Source: Allobosea sp. CS1GBMeth4 (lineage in GTDB: Bacteria; Pseudomonadota; Alphaproteobacteria; Rhizobiales; Beijerinckiaceae). From it: a stretch of DNA of 64,000 bases. A model generated the notes under the pieces. The model was not told where the DNA came from, ran no database searches, and saw nothing but the letters and a program-made list of their open reading frames with translations. Of this stretch, positions 28,896-36,681 are shown piece by piece. Each line of letters begins with the position of its first letter. The stretch's first letter is position 1. The stretch is taken from NCBI RefSeq assembly GCF_900185715.1, contig NZ_FYAS01000013.1, positions 62,001 to 126,000 of the forward strand, given 5' to 3'. The translations under genes were made by a program, and so were the position numbers.

Positions 28896-30093
28896 GGGAT
28901 CGGGCGGCAGCCTGGCCGCTCGCCGTCGCGGCACGAGGCGCGAGCGCGGCGGCGAGGGCCGCCGCCAGCATCAGCGCGACCGCGAGCCCGGCCAGCGCGG
29001 CGAAGCCGGCATGGGCATAGAGCGGGCCGAAGCCGGTCGTCCCGATGAAGAGGGCGAGATAGGTGACGCCGCTGTTGAGGCCCATGATCGCGCCGCGGCG
29101 GCCAGGATCGAGCGCCGCCAGCCGCAGGATCAGCACGTTCAGCGCAGCATGGTTGGCCATGCCCCAGCAGAAGACGACGGCGAGCAGCGCCGGATAGGAG
29201 GCCGCGGCGGCGGCCATCGCCAGGTAGACGCCGCCGACCGCCAGGAAGAAGGCCGGGAGCAGGCGGGCCGGCCCCAGCCGGTCGATCCAGCGGTCGAGAA
29301 GAGCGGTCGCCCCGAAACCGAGACCATAGCAGAGCGCGAGCAGGCCGCCGGCGCTGACCGGCAGGCCGAGCCCGCGATGCAGATGGTCGCCGACATAGCC
29401 GTAGACGCCGTAGAACGCGGCCATGAAGGCGGCGCAGGCGACGAGCAGCGGGGCGATGCCGGGAACGCGCAGGGCCGAGAGCGGCGACGGCGCGGCGCGG
29501 CCGGCGGCGCCTCCGCCGGCGCTGAGCCGCAAGGTCCCGGCCATGGCGGCGAGCCCGGCGGCGACGACGAGGCCATAGACCATGCGCCAGCCGAGGAGGT
29601 CGGCGATCACCGCCGAGAGCGAAACACCCGCGACCATGCTGAGCGTCCAGCCGAACAGGACGACACCGAGCGTATCGCTCTCGCGGCCGGGCGGCGCCGC
29701 CAGCGCGGCGAGGGTGTAGATCGACGGCAAAGCGAGGCCGGCGGCGAGCCCGGCCAGCAATTGCGCCGCCACGAAGGCCGGCAGGACCGGAGCCGCCCCG
29801 CTCGCGGCGAGGGCGGCGAGGAAGGCCAGCAGGGCATGGCGCAGCACCCGCGCCGCACCGAAGCGGTCGATCAGCCCGGCGAGCAGCAGGGCACTCGCCG
29901 CCGTGCCGATGCCGAAAGCGGCCGAGGCCGTCATCACCGCCGGCACGCCGCGGGCGAAGCTCTCGGCCAGGCGCGGCGCCATCGGCCCGAGCGCCAGCGA
30001 GTTCGCGCCGACGAGCCCGATGCACAGGCACAGGGCATAGGCTGCCGAGGGGATGCGCGATGCGGCAGGGGCTCTTTGATTTTCATTCTGCAT
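28882..30093 (-). CDS. MFS transporter
   Basis: A 403-residue protein with twelve predicted membrane helices, very rich in alanine and leucine. The loop 2-3 pattern LLLAGLIDRFGAARVLRHALLAF and the absence of a long central loop fit a drug/metabolite:proton antiporter of the ProP/UhpC-like or arabinose-efflux (AraJ) groups. It is divergent from an Lrp/AsnC regulator with only 48 bases between the starts, and a palindrome covers its start codon, so it is probably the regulator's target; export of an amino acid or related compound would be in keeping. Confidence 0.82.
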   Translation of the reverse strand: MQNENQRAPAASRIPSAAYALCLCIGLVGANSLALGPMAPRLAESFARGVPAVMTASAAFGIGTAASALLLAGLIDRFGAARVLRHALLAFLAALAASGAAPVLPAFVAAQLLAGLAAGLALPSIYTLAALAAPPGRESDTLGVVLFGWTLSMVAGVSLSAVIADLLGWRMVYGLVVAAGLAAMAGTLRLSAGGGAAGRAAPSPLSALRVPGIAPLLVACAAFMAAFYGVYGYVGDHLHRGLGLPVSAGGLLALCYGLGFGATALLDRWIDRLGPARLLPAFFLAVGGVYLAMAAAAASYPALLAVVFCWGMANHAALNVLILRLAALDPGRRGAIMGLNSGVTYLALFIGTTGFGPLYAHAGFAALAGLAVALMLAAALAAALAPRAATASGQAAARSLTSG

Positions 30094-30105
30094 TTCATCA
30101 GAATG
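30084..30105. promoter_or_regulatory. Palindrome over the MFS start codon (candidate Lrp/AsnC operator)
   Basis: CATTCTG (30084-30090) and CAGAATG (30099-30105) are perfect 7-bp inverted arms around CATTTCAT. The MFS start codon lies inside the site. The region is unusually AT-rich. Position between the two divergent genes suits autoregulation by the Lrp-type protein at 30142. Confidence 0.55.
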
Positions 30106-30141
30106 GCCGAATGTAATTCCGATTCAATGGGAGATGGACGA

Positions 30142-30693
30142 ATGCTCGAAAAAACAGATGGGGTTCGGCGAAGTCGCGGGGCCGAGCGCGAGCTCGATGC
30201 CATGGACCGAAAGCTGTTAGGCGCCCTCGTCGAGGATGCGACGATCAGCTACGCCGAGCTCGGCGAGCGCGTCGGCCTGTCGCCGCCCGCGGCGCATGAG
30301 CGGGTGAAGCGGCTGCGGCGCGCGGGCGTGATCAGGCGCGTCGCGGCGCTGATCGAACCGGAGGCGACCGGCAAGACCCTGCTCGCCTTCGTCCATGTCG
30401 ACACCACCGGCTGGGGCAAGACCACGGCGCTGCTCGCGATCGAAGCCCATCCCGAGGTCGAGGAGATCCATTCAGTCGCCGGCGATACCTGCATGCTGCT
30501 CAAGGTCCGAACCGAGAGCACCCATGCGCTCGAAGGCCTGCTGGCGAAGCTCTACGACGTACCGGGCGTCACCGCGACGCGCAGCTATGTCGTGCTGTCG
30601 ACCTTCCTGGAGCGCCCGGTCCAGCCCGGCGTCACCGGCGACTGGCCGGGGCGCGTCAAGGACCCGCGCCCGCAGCCGGTCAGCCGAACATAG
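30142..30693 (+). CDS. Lrp/AsnC-family transcriptional regulator
   Basis: A 183-residue regulator, longer than the usual 150 because of N- and C-terminal extensions. The helix-turn-helix is at about 20-65 (AMDRKLLGALVEDATISYAELGERVGLSPPAAHERVKRLRRAGVIRRVAALIEPEATG) and the RAM effector domain at about 75-155 (LLAFVHVDTTG...VEEIHSVAGDTCMLLKVRTESTHALEGLLAKLYDVPGVTATRSYVVLSTFLER). GGGAG precedes ATG 30142 by nine bases. It is divergent from the MFS carrier and overlaps the convergent methyltransferase gene by 14 bases. Confidence 0.92.
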   Translation: MLEKTDGVRRSRGAERELDAMDRKLLGALVEDATISYAELGERVGLSPPAAHERVKRLRRAGVIRRVAALIEPEATGKTLLAFVHVDTTGWGKTTALLAIEAHPEVEEIHSVAGDTCMLLKVRTESTHALEGLLAKLYDVPGVTATRSYVVLSTFLERPVQPGVTGDWPGRVKDPRPQPVSRT

Positions 30694-31408
30694 GGGGGTG
30701 GACGATCGGGCGCGGCCCGACCGGCACCTTGAGATGGTGCAGCCGGAGCGGCTGGTGCAGGATATAGCCGCCGTTCTCATGCTCCGACAGGGCCTCGAAG
30801 CGGGCGAGCAGCTTGCCCAGTGCCGCCTGCGCCCGCTCCTCACGCGAGGGATCGGCCGCGACGGCACGCGCGATGAAGGCGGCGGCGTCCGAAAACGTCT
30901 CGACGCGGTCGTATTCGATCCGCCTGCTCTCGCTGACGATGCCCCGGCGCGTCGCCCGGGTGATGGCGTCCTGCGCCGCCTGCCTGACCTCGGTCTCGTC
31001 CTCGATCAGCCGCAGCGCGTCGAAGAACGACCCTTCCGACAGCGATTCGACCACGACGACACTGCCGCCCTTGCCGACGACACGGGCGGCTTCCTCGAGC
31101 GCCAGCAGCATGTCGGCAGCCGGCACATGGTGCAGGCTGTTGAGGAAGATCGCCGCATGCATGCTGGCGTCGCCCCAGGGCAGCATCTGCGCATGCCCCT
31201 GCTTCAGCGCGGCCCTGGGCACGAGCTTCTTCGCGGCGTCCAGCACCGCCTCGTCCGGATCGAGCCCGGCGACGCCGGCGCCGCGTTCGGCCAGCGCCTG
31301 CAGCAGCTGGCCCTTGCCGCAGCCGATGTCGAGGAGGCGCCGCCCCTGCAAGGGGGAGAGGAGTCGCTCGAGAATCTCGACGGTATCGCCTGGCGGCCGC
31401 ATGCCCAT
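30680..31408 (-). CDS. Class I SAM-dependent methyltransferase
   Basis: A 242-residue methyltransferase with motif I RRLLDIGCGKGQLLQALAE (about 25-43), the acidic end of strand 2 in VAGLDPDEAVLDAA, motif II around MLPWGDASMHAAIFLNSLHHVPAADMLLALEEAARVVGKGGSVVVVE. The pattern is that of UbiE/Methyltransf_11 proteins. It is preceded by a hairpin after the aldehyde dehydrogenase gene. The start is taken at ATG 31408; a TTG at 31414 and an ATG at 31402 are also possible and none has a strong Shine-Dalgarno. The acceptor substrate is unknown. Confidence 0.85.
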   Translation of the reverse strand: MGMRPPGDTVEILERLLSPLQGRRLLDIGCGKGQLLQALAERGAGVAGLDPDEAVLDAAKKLVPRAALKQGHAQMLPWGDASMHAAIFLNSLHHVPAADMLLALEEAARVVGKGGSVVVVESLSEGSFFDALRLIEDETEVRQAAQDAITRATRRGIVSESRRIEYDRVETFSDAAAFIARAVAADPSREERAQAALGKLLARFEALSEHENGGYILHQPLRLHHLKVPVGPRPIVHPPMFG

Positions 31409-31421
31409 GGTCAATCAATGG

Positions 31422-31443
31422 TTGCGCCCGCGGCGGGGCGCAA
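31422..31443 (-). terminator. Hairpin after the aldehyde dehydrogenase gene
   Basis: TTGCGCCC (31422-31429) and GGGCGCAA (31436-31443) give a perfect 8-bp stem with a six-base loop, 72 bases beyond the aldehyde dehydrogenase stop and just before the methyltransferase start. There is no T-run, so its terminator role is tentative. Confidence 0.45.
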
Positions 31444-31515
31444 GACCTGTTCTGGAGCGATCCAGAGCTACCCGCTTCGAGCAGGCAACCTGGCCGCGAC
31501 CGGCGCCGCCGGACC

Positions 31516-32949
31516 TTACCCGTGCTTGTGCACGATGGTCTTGGCCACGGCGAATTCCTCGAGGGCCATGAAACCCTTCTCGCGGCCATGGCCGCTCTTG
31601 CCGGTGCCGCCGAAGGGCAACTCGATGCCGCCGCCGGCGCCATAGCCGTTGATGAAGACCTGGCCGGCCCTGACGCGCCTGGCGACGCGCTGCTGGCGCC
31701 CGCCATTGTTGGTCCAGACGCCGGCGACGAGGCCGTAGGGCGTGGCGTTGGCGAGCTTCACCGCATCCTCCTCGTCCTCGAACGAGAACGCGGCGAGGAC
31801 CGGGCCGAACACCTCCTCCTGCTCCAGCCGGTTGCCGCGCGGCACCTGGCCGAACAGCGTCGGCGTCACATAGAAGCCGCCATTCGGCACGCCCTGCGCG
31901 ATCTGCCCTTCGGCCAGGACCGGTATGCCCTGCTCGCGGGCCTGGTCGACGAAGCTCTGGACCCGGCCGCGCTGCTTGGCATTGATCACCGGGCCGCAGT
32001 CGAGATCCATCTCGGGCGTGCCGGCGCGCAAGGTCCTGAACTGCCTGGCGACGGCGCCGACGAAGTCGTCATAGATGGTCTTCTGGACCAGCACGCGGCT
32101 GCCGGCCGAGCAGGTCTGCCCGGTGTTCTGGACGATCGCCTTGCAGACGATCGGCACGGCGGCATCGAAATCGGCATCGTCGAAGACGATCTGGGGCGAC
32201 TTGCCGCCGAGTTCCAGCGTGCAGGTGATGAAATTGTCGGCACAGGCCTTCTGGATGATCTGGCCGACCTGGGGCGAGCCGGTGAAGGAGATGAAGCCGA
32301 CGCCGGGATTGCGGCACAGCGCCTCGCCCGCCTCGTGGCCGCGGCCAGTGACGATGTTGATCGCGCCGTCGGGGAAGCCGACCTCGCTGGCGAGCTCGGC
32401 GAGGCGCAGCGCGGTCTGGCAGGCATCCTCGGCCGGCTTCAGCACCACGGCATTGCCCATGGCGAGCGAAGCTGTGAGGGAGCGGCCGAACATCTGCGCC
32501 GGATAGTTCCAGGGCAGGATATGGCCGGTGACGCCATAGGGCTCGTGCACGACGCTGACATTGTAGCCGTTTAGGAAGGGAATGACGTGGCCGTGCACCT
32601 TGTCGGCGGCGCCGCCGTAGAACTCGAAATAGCGGGCGGTCGCCTCGATATCGGCCCGGGCCTGCGCCATCGGCTTGCCGGTGTCCTGCGCCTCGATCCG
32701 CGCCAGCTCGTCGAAATGATCCTGGACCTTGAGCGCGAGCTTCGAGATCAGCCGGCCGCGCTCGGCCGCGGTCAGCTTCCCCCAGGCGCCGTCATAGGCC
32801 GCGCGCGCGGCCTTCACCGCGTCGTCGATGTCCTCGGCGTTGCCGCAGGCGATGCGGGTGAACTCCTCGCCGGTCGCCGGCGCGAGCACCGCCATGGTCT
32901 CGCCGGTGCGGCCGGCGACGTGCCGGCCGTTGATGAAGTGCTGGGTCAT
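31516..32949 (-). CDS. NAD(P)-dependent aldehyde dehydrogenase
   Basis: A 477-residue aldehyde dehydrogenase superfamily member with ILPWNYPAQMFGRSLTASLAMGNAVVLKPAE (cofactor region), FTGSPQVGQIIQKA (G motif), the general base E in LELGGKSPQIVFDDAD, the catalytic cysteine in VQNTGQTCSAGSRVLV and EVFGPVLAAFSFEDEEDAVKLANATPYGL. It oxidises an aldehyde to its acid in the cytoplasm. GGAG precedes ATG 32949, 38 bases after the LivF-type ATPase, so it is the terminal gene of the importer operon starting at 37983 and probably processes a product of the imported compound. Confidence 0.92.
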   Translation of the reverse strand: MTQHFINGRHVAGRTGETMAVLAPATGEEFTRIACGNAEDIDDAVKAARAAYDGAWGKLTAAERGRLISKLALKVQDHFDELARIEAQDTGKPMAQARADIEATARYFEFYGGAADKVHGHVIPFLNGYNVSVVHEPYGVTGHILPWNYPAQMFGRSLTASLAMGNAVVLKPAEDACQTALRLAELASEVGFPDGAINIVTGRGHEAGEALCRNPGVGFISFTGSPQVGQIIQKACADNFITCTLELGGKSPQIVFDDADFDAAVPIVCKAIVQNTGQTCSAGSRVLVQKTIYDDFVGAVARQFRTLRAGTPEMDLDCGPVINAKQRGRVQSFVDQAREQGIPVLAEGQIAQGVPNGGFYVTPTLFGQVPRGNRLEQEEVFGPVLAAFSFEDEEDAVKLANATPYGLVAGVWTNNGGRQQRVARRVRAGQVFINGYGAGGGIELPFGGTGKSGHGREKGFMALEEFAVAKTIVHKHG

Positions 32950-32987
32950 GATGATCTCCGTCTACGGCGATGCCGTCTCGATCCTGT

Positions 32988-33683
32988 TCAGTGCAGCCCG
33001 GCCGCGGCGAGCGAGCTTTCGGCCAGCACGGTCTCGCTGACCTCGCCACGCTCGATCGCATAGGCCTTGGCTGCGAAGTTGCGCAGCAGACTGGGGTTGG
33101 ATTCGGTGATCAGCAAGGCGATGTCGGGATGGCTGTCGCGCAAAGCGCGCAGGGCGGCGGCGTAGCGGTTGGCCAGCACCGGGGCAAGGCCCTGGAACGG
33201 CTCGTCGAGCAGGATGACGCGGCTGCCGATCATCAATGCGCGGGCGAGCGCCGCCATCTTGCCCTGCCCGCCCGACAGGCCCGCGGCCGCGCGCTGGCGC
33301 AGATCGGCGAGCTCCGGAAGGACCGCGTAAATGCGCTCCAGCCGCCGCGCGATCTCGGTTTCGCCGAGCTTCATCACCTCGGCCGGCAGGCGGATATTCT
33401 CCTCGATGGTGAAGGCCGGGAACAGCCGGCGGTCCTCCGGCGCATAGCCGATGCCGAGGCGCGGGCGCTGATGCGGCTTCACCGCGCCGAGCGGCTTGCC
33501 GTCGAGGCTGATCTCGCCTTCCGTCACCGTCATGAAGCCCATCACGGCGCGCAGCAGACTGGTCTTGCCGGCGCCGTTGCGGCCGATGAGGGCCACCGTC
33601 GCCCCCTCCTCCAGCGACAGCGAAGCCCGGCGCAGCACCTGCACGCCTTCGATCTCGGCCGAGAGCTCCCTGATCTCCAGCAT
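32988..33683 (-). CDS. Branched-chain-type ABC transporter ATPase (LivF type), second system
   Basis: A 231-residue ABC ATPase. Walker A GRNGAGKTS (about 34-42), LivF mark GIGYAPEDRRLFPAFTIEENIRLPA, signature LSGGQGKMAALARALMI, Walker B VILLDEPFQGLAP. It ends in the unusual GLH tail. A dispersed repeat fills the gap between it and the LivG-type gene upstream. It is part of the minus-strand importer at 32.9-38 kb. Confidence 0.92.
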   Translation of the reverse strand: MLEIRELSAEIEGVQVLRRASLSLEEGATVALIGRNGAGKTSLLRAVMGFMTVTEGEISLDGKPLGAVKPHQRPRLGIGYAPEDRRLFPAFTIEENIRLPAEVMKLGETEIARRLERIYAVLPELADLRQRAAAGLSGGQGKMAALARALMIGSRVILLDEPFQGLAPVLANRYAAALRALRDSHPDIALLITESNPSLLRNFAAKAYAIERGEVSETVLAESSLAAAGLH

Positions 33684-33718
33684 GAGCTAGACCTTACCGC
33701 CATCGAGAGGAGCCGCAC

Positions 33719-33865
33719 CGTCGTTCCGGGTTGGGCCACAAGGCCGAGCCCGGAACCCGTGACCATGGGGCCATGACGACGGGTGCGGCGATGGCAGGGC
33801 AAATCCTGCGCCGCCGGTGGTCATGGATTCCGGGCTCTTCGCTGCGCGAAGCCCCGGAAGGACGG
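33719..33865. repeat. Dispersed palindromic repeat (CGTTCCGGG family)
   Basis: CGTCGTTCCGGGTTGGGCC...GAGCCCGGAACCC at the left and ATTCCGGGCTCTTCGCTGCGCGAAGCCCCGGAAGGACGG at the right: two stem-loops in tandem. It fills the 209-base gap between the LivG- and LivF-type genes within one operon. Confidence 0.8.
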
Positions 33866-33892
33866 AGGTGGCGCCAGGTGAACTCCACATGG

Positions 33893-34642
33893 TCAGACCC
33901 CCACCCCGATCACGGTCTCGCGCACGTCCGGATGGCTGAGGATCTCCTCCGGCGTGCCCTGATGGGCGATCCGCCCGCCGGTCCAGACCGCGACGCGCCC
34001 GGCATAGCGCGCGACCACGTCCATGTCGTGCTCGACGAAGACCGCGGCGGTGGCGCGGGCGTCGAGCACGCGGGCCAGCGTGTCCATCACCTCGAACTTC
34101 TCGGTCGAGGAGACGCCGCTGGTCGGCTCGTCCATGAAGATCAGCTTCGGCTCCAGCGCCAGCGCGAGCGCGATGTCGATCAGCTTGCGCATGCCCTCGG
34201 GCAGCTCGCGGACCACGCGATTGCCGATCTGCTTCAGGCCGACCAGCTCGAGCAGCGCCCACATCTCCCCGGCTTTCGGATGGCGCCGCATGGCGAGCAA
34301 GGGCGACCACGAGCCCTCGCGGGCCGAGAGCGCCAGCAGCAGGTTCTCGATCACGGTGTTGTCGAGGAAGAGCTGCGGGATCTGGAAGGAGCGGCCGATG
34401 CCGAGGCGAGTGATCGCCCGCGGCGAGAGGCGCGTCACATCCTGCCCGGCGAAGACGACCCGGCCCGATTGCGGCTTGAGATAGCCGGTGCAGAGATTGA
34501 TGAAGGTGGTCTTGCCGGCGCCGTTCGGGCCGATGATGGCAATGCGCTCGTTGGCCGCGACCTCGAGCGAGGCGCCGTTCGCCGCCTGCACGCCACCGAA
34601 GCGCAGATGCAGGTCGTCCGCCTTCAGGATGACGCCGCTCAT
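33893..34642 (-). CDS. Branched-chain-type ABC transporter ATPase (LivG type), second system
   Basis: A 249-residue ABC ATPase with Walker A GPNGAGKTT (about 38-46), IGRSFQIPQLFLDNTVIENLLLAL around the Q-loop, Walker B LEPKLIFMDEPTSGVSS and switch VFVEHDMDVVARYAGRVAV. The ABC signature is degenerate: where LSGGQ or LSYGQ is expected it reads ELPEGMRKLIDIA. The start overlaps the LivM-type stop (ATGA at 34642). Confidence 0.9.
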   Translation of the reverse strand: MSGVILKADDLHLRFGGVQAANGASLEVAANERIAIIGPNGAGKTTFINLCTGYLKPQSGRVVFAGQDVTRLSPRAITRLGIGRSFQIPQLFLDNTVIENLLLALSAREGSWSPLLAMRRHPKAGEMWALLELVGLKQIGNRVVRELPEGMRKLIDIALALALEPKLIFMDEPTSGVSSTEKFEVMDTLARVLDARATAAVFVEHDMDVVARYAGRVAVWTGGRIAHQGTPEEILSHPDVRETVIGVGV

Positions 34643-35580
34643 CGCCCGCCCTCCTCGCGCTTGCGGCCGGCGACGATGCCGTAGAGGCCCGCCGGCGCGA
34701 AGAAGATGATGACCAGCAGCATGATTCCGAGCACGGCGTGCCAGGTCTCGGGCGCGTGGACCGCCGCATAGCCGCGGATGATCTGGAACATCAGCGCGCC
34801 GAGGAAGGGGCCGGCGACGCCGCCGATGCCGCCCAGGATCGCGATGAAGACGAACTCGCCCGAGCGCACCCAATAGGCCAGCTCCGGCGTGACGTGGCCG
34901 GAGACCAGCGCGATGATCGCTCCACCCAGGCCCGCCAGCAGGCCGGAGAGCAGATAGGCGCCGTAGAGCACCTTGCGCGGCGAGACGCCGAGATATTCGA
35001 GCCGGGTCTCGTTCGACTTGATCGCCTCCAGCGCCTTGCCGCCGGGCGACAGCAGATAGCGCGCGACGAAGAGCGCCGCGACGATGCAGAGCAGGAGCGT
35101 GAGATAGAAGGTCGCGAGCTCGAACTGCTCGCGGCCGAATTCGATGCCGGCGAAGGTCGGGCGCGGCACGCGCTTGCCATCGGCGCCGCCGGTGATCGGG
35201 AAGAGCTTCTCCAGAAGCGAGAAGAACACCATCGAGATGGCGAGGTTGAGCATGCCGAAGAAGATCGCCCGGTAGCGCACGACGAACAGGCCGACGAGCG
35301 CGGCGAGCAGACCGGAGGCCGCCATGCCGAGCGGGATCAGGACCAGCGCCTCATGGCCGAAGCGGGCGGCCGCGAGGAAGGCGACCGCATAGGCGCTGAA
35401 CGAGAAGAACAGGCCGTGGCCGAAGGAGACCTGGCCGGCGCGCAGCAGCACCATGATGCCGAGCGCCGCCAGCCCTTCGCACAGGGCCACGGTGAGGATC
35501 ACCGTCGACCAGGGCGAGAACAGCGGGAAGACGGCGAGCGCCGCGGTGAGCGCAAGGCCGAAGACGAGCTGGCGCGCCAT
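34639..35580 (-). CDS. Branched-chain-type ABC transporter permease (LivM type), second system
   Basis: A 313-residue permease with about nine helices: LAALGIMVLLRAGQVSFGHGLFFSFSAYAVAFLAA is the LivM signature, and GGKALEAIKSNETRLEYLGVSPRKVLYGAYLLSGLLAGLGGAIIALV is the ATPase-contact loop. The ATG at 35580 shares its A with the LivH-type stop (TGATG); a GTG one codon upstream would also be in frame. GGAAGG lies just before it. Confidence 0.92.
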   Translation of the reverse strand: MARQLVFGLALTAALAVFPLFSPWSTVILTVALCEGLAALGIMVLLRAGQVSFGHGLFFSFSAYAVAFLAAARFGHEALVLIPLGMAASGLLAALVGLFVVRYRAIFFGMLNLAISMVFFSLLEKLFPITGGADGKRVPRPTFAGIEFGREQFELATFYLTLLLCIVAALFVARYLLSPGGKALEAIKSNETRLEYLGVSPRKVLYGAYLLSGLLAGLGGAIIALVSGHVTPELAYWVRSGEFVFIAILGGIGGVAGPFLGALMFQIIRGYAAVHAPETWHAVLGIMLLVIIFFAPAGLYGIVAGRKREEGGR

Positions 35581-36485
35581 CACACCTTCCTCGTCTGCAC
35601 GGTCGAGAACAGGCCCTGCGGACGGATCAGCAGCACGACCATCATGATGAGATAGGGGATCAGCACGTCGAATTCCGGCGCGAAATAGACTGCGGCCGAG
35701 CGCCCGAGCCCGATCAGCAGCGCTGCGACCGCCGCCCCCTCGATCCGCCCCAGACCGGCGGTCGCCGCCACGGCGAAGGAGAGGACGAGCGTGCCGGCGC
35801 CGATGCCGGGGGTCAGCGAGGTCGTGGCGGAGGCGAGCGCCCCGCCGAGCGCCGCAAGCGAGGCGCCGATGATGAAGGTGATCAGGTAGACCCGCGTCGC
35901 GTCGATGCCCATGGCGGTCGCGGCCTCGCGATCCTGCGTCACCGCGACGATGGCGCGGCCGAAGCTGGTGCGGCGCAGGAAGAAGCGGAGGCCGAGCAGC
36001 ACCGCGAGCGCGACCAGCGGCATCAGGATGAGCTGGTAGCCGGTGTAGAAGATGCCGAAGACCTCGACCGTGCCGAGCCAGTTCATCGGCGCGTTGGCGA
36101 AATAGGGCTGCACGCCGAAAACGACCTTCTGCGCGTCCTCCAGGATCATGAAGACGGCGAAGGTGACGATGAGCTGCAGCACCTCCTCCTTGCCGTAGAT
36201 CCGGCGCAGCAGCAGCGCCTCGGTGAGCCCGCCGAGCAGGATGCCGACCAGCGCGGCGGACGCCAGCAGCGCCGGGAAGGCGAGCCAGGTCGGCAGCCCG
36301 GCGGCGCCGAGGGCGAGCACGCTCGCCGCCGCGACATAGGCGCCGATCGCGTAGAACGAGCCATGGGCGACGTTGACGATGCCGAGCACGCCGAAGATCA
36401 GCGACAGCCCGACCGCGACCAGGAAGATCAGCGAGCCATAGGCCAGGCCGTCGAGCGCGGCGAGGAGAAGCATTTCAGGAGGCAT
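35580..36485 (-). CDS. Branched-chain-type ABC transporter permease (LivH type), second system
   Basis: A 301-residue permease: AALDGLAYGSLIFLVAVGLSLIFGVLGIVNVAHGSFYAIGAYVAA at the N-terminus and FGRAIVAVTQDREAATAMGIDATRVYLITFIIGASLAALGGALASA in the ATPase-contact loop. About eight helices. ATG 36485 was chosen as the first plausible start; an ATG at 36473 is equally possible. The frame to 36608 reads through a repeat. Confidence 0.9.
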   Translation of the reverse strand: MPPEMLLLAALDGLAYGSLIFLVAVGLSLIFGVLGIVNVAHGSFYAIGAYVAAASVLALGAAGLPTWLAFPALLASAALVGILLGGLTEALLLRRIYGKEEVLQLIVTFAVFMILEDAQKVVFGVQPYFANAPMNWLGTVEVFGIFYTGYQLILMPLVALAVLLGLRFFLRRTSFGRAIVAVTQDREAATAMGIDATRVYLITFIIGASLAALGGALASATTSLTPGIGAGTLVLSFAVAATAGLGRIEGAAVAALLIGLGRSAAVYFAPEFDVLIPYLIMMVVLLIRPQGLFSTVQTRKV

Positions 36486-36503
36486 GCGGTCCGTTACCGG
36501 GTT

Positions 36504-36659
36504 CCCCTCCCCCTTGTGGGGAGGGGTTAGGGGTGGGGGGCGAAAAGCCAGTCGCGAGGGGAGGGTGTCGAGCGTCCGCGCTCGCGCCGTTCGACCTGGG
36601 CCGGTCACCCGGTCGGACGCCCCCCACCCCTGCCCCTCCCCACGAGAGGGAGGGAGGGG
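36504..36659. repeat. Rhizobial-type palindromic repeat (CCCCTCCC...GGGAGGGG)
   Basis: CCCCTCCCCCTTGTGGGGAGGGG followed by TTAGGGGTGGGGGGCG at the left, and CGCCCCCCACCCCTGCCCCTCCCCAC...GGGAGGGAGGGG at the right. It lies between the binding-protein gene and the LivH-type gene, the same place as the repeat in the first importer operon at 18262. Confidence 0.85.
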
Positions 36660-36681
36660 TTCGCGTTGCGGTTCGTCGGTC

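Noticed and set aside
28723-30141. N-terminal extension of the Lrp/AsnC gene giving 656 residues
   Set aside because: The extension is antisense to the MFS gene and ends in a normal ATG with GGGAG at 30142; no fusion is real.
36504-36659. Possible G-quadruplex or CRISPR-like array in the G-rich stretch
   Set aside because: It is an inverted pair of one element, not regularly spaced direct repeats; it matches the other rhizobial-type intergenic palindromes.
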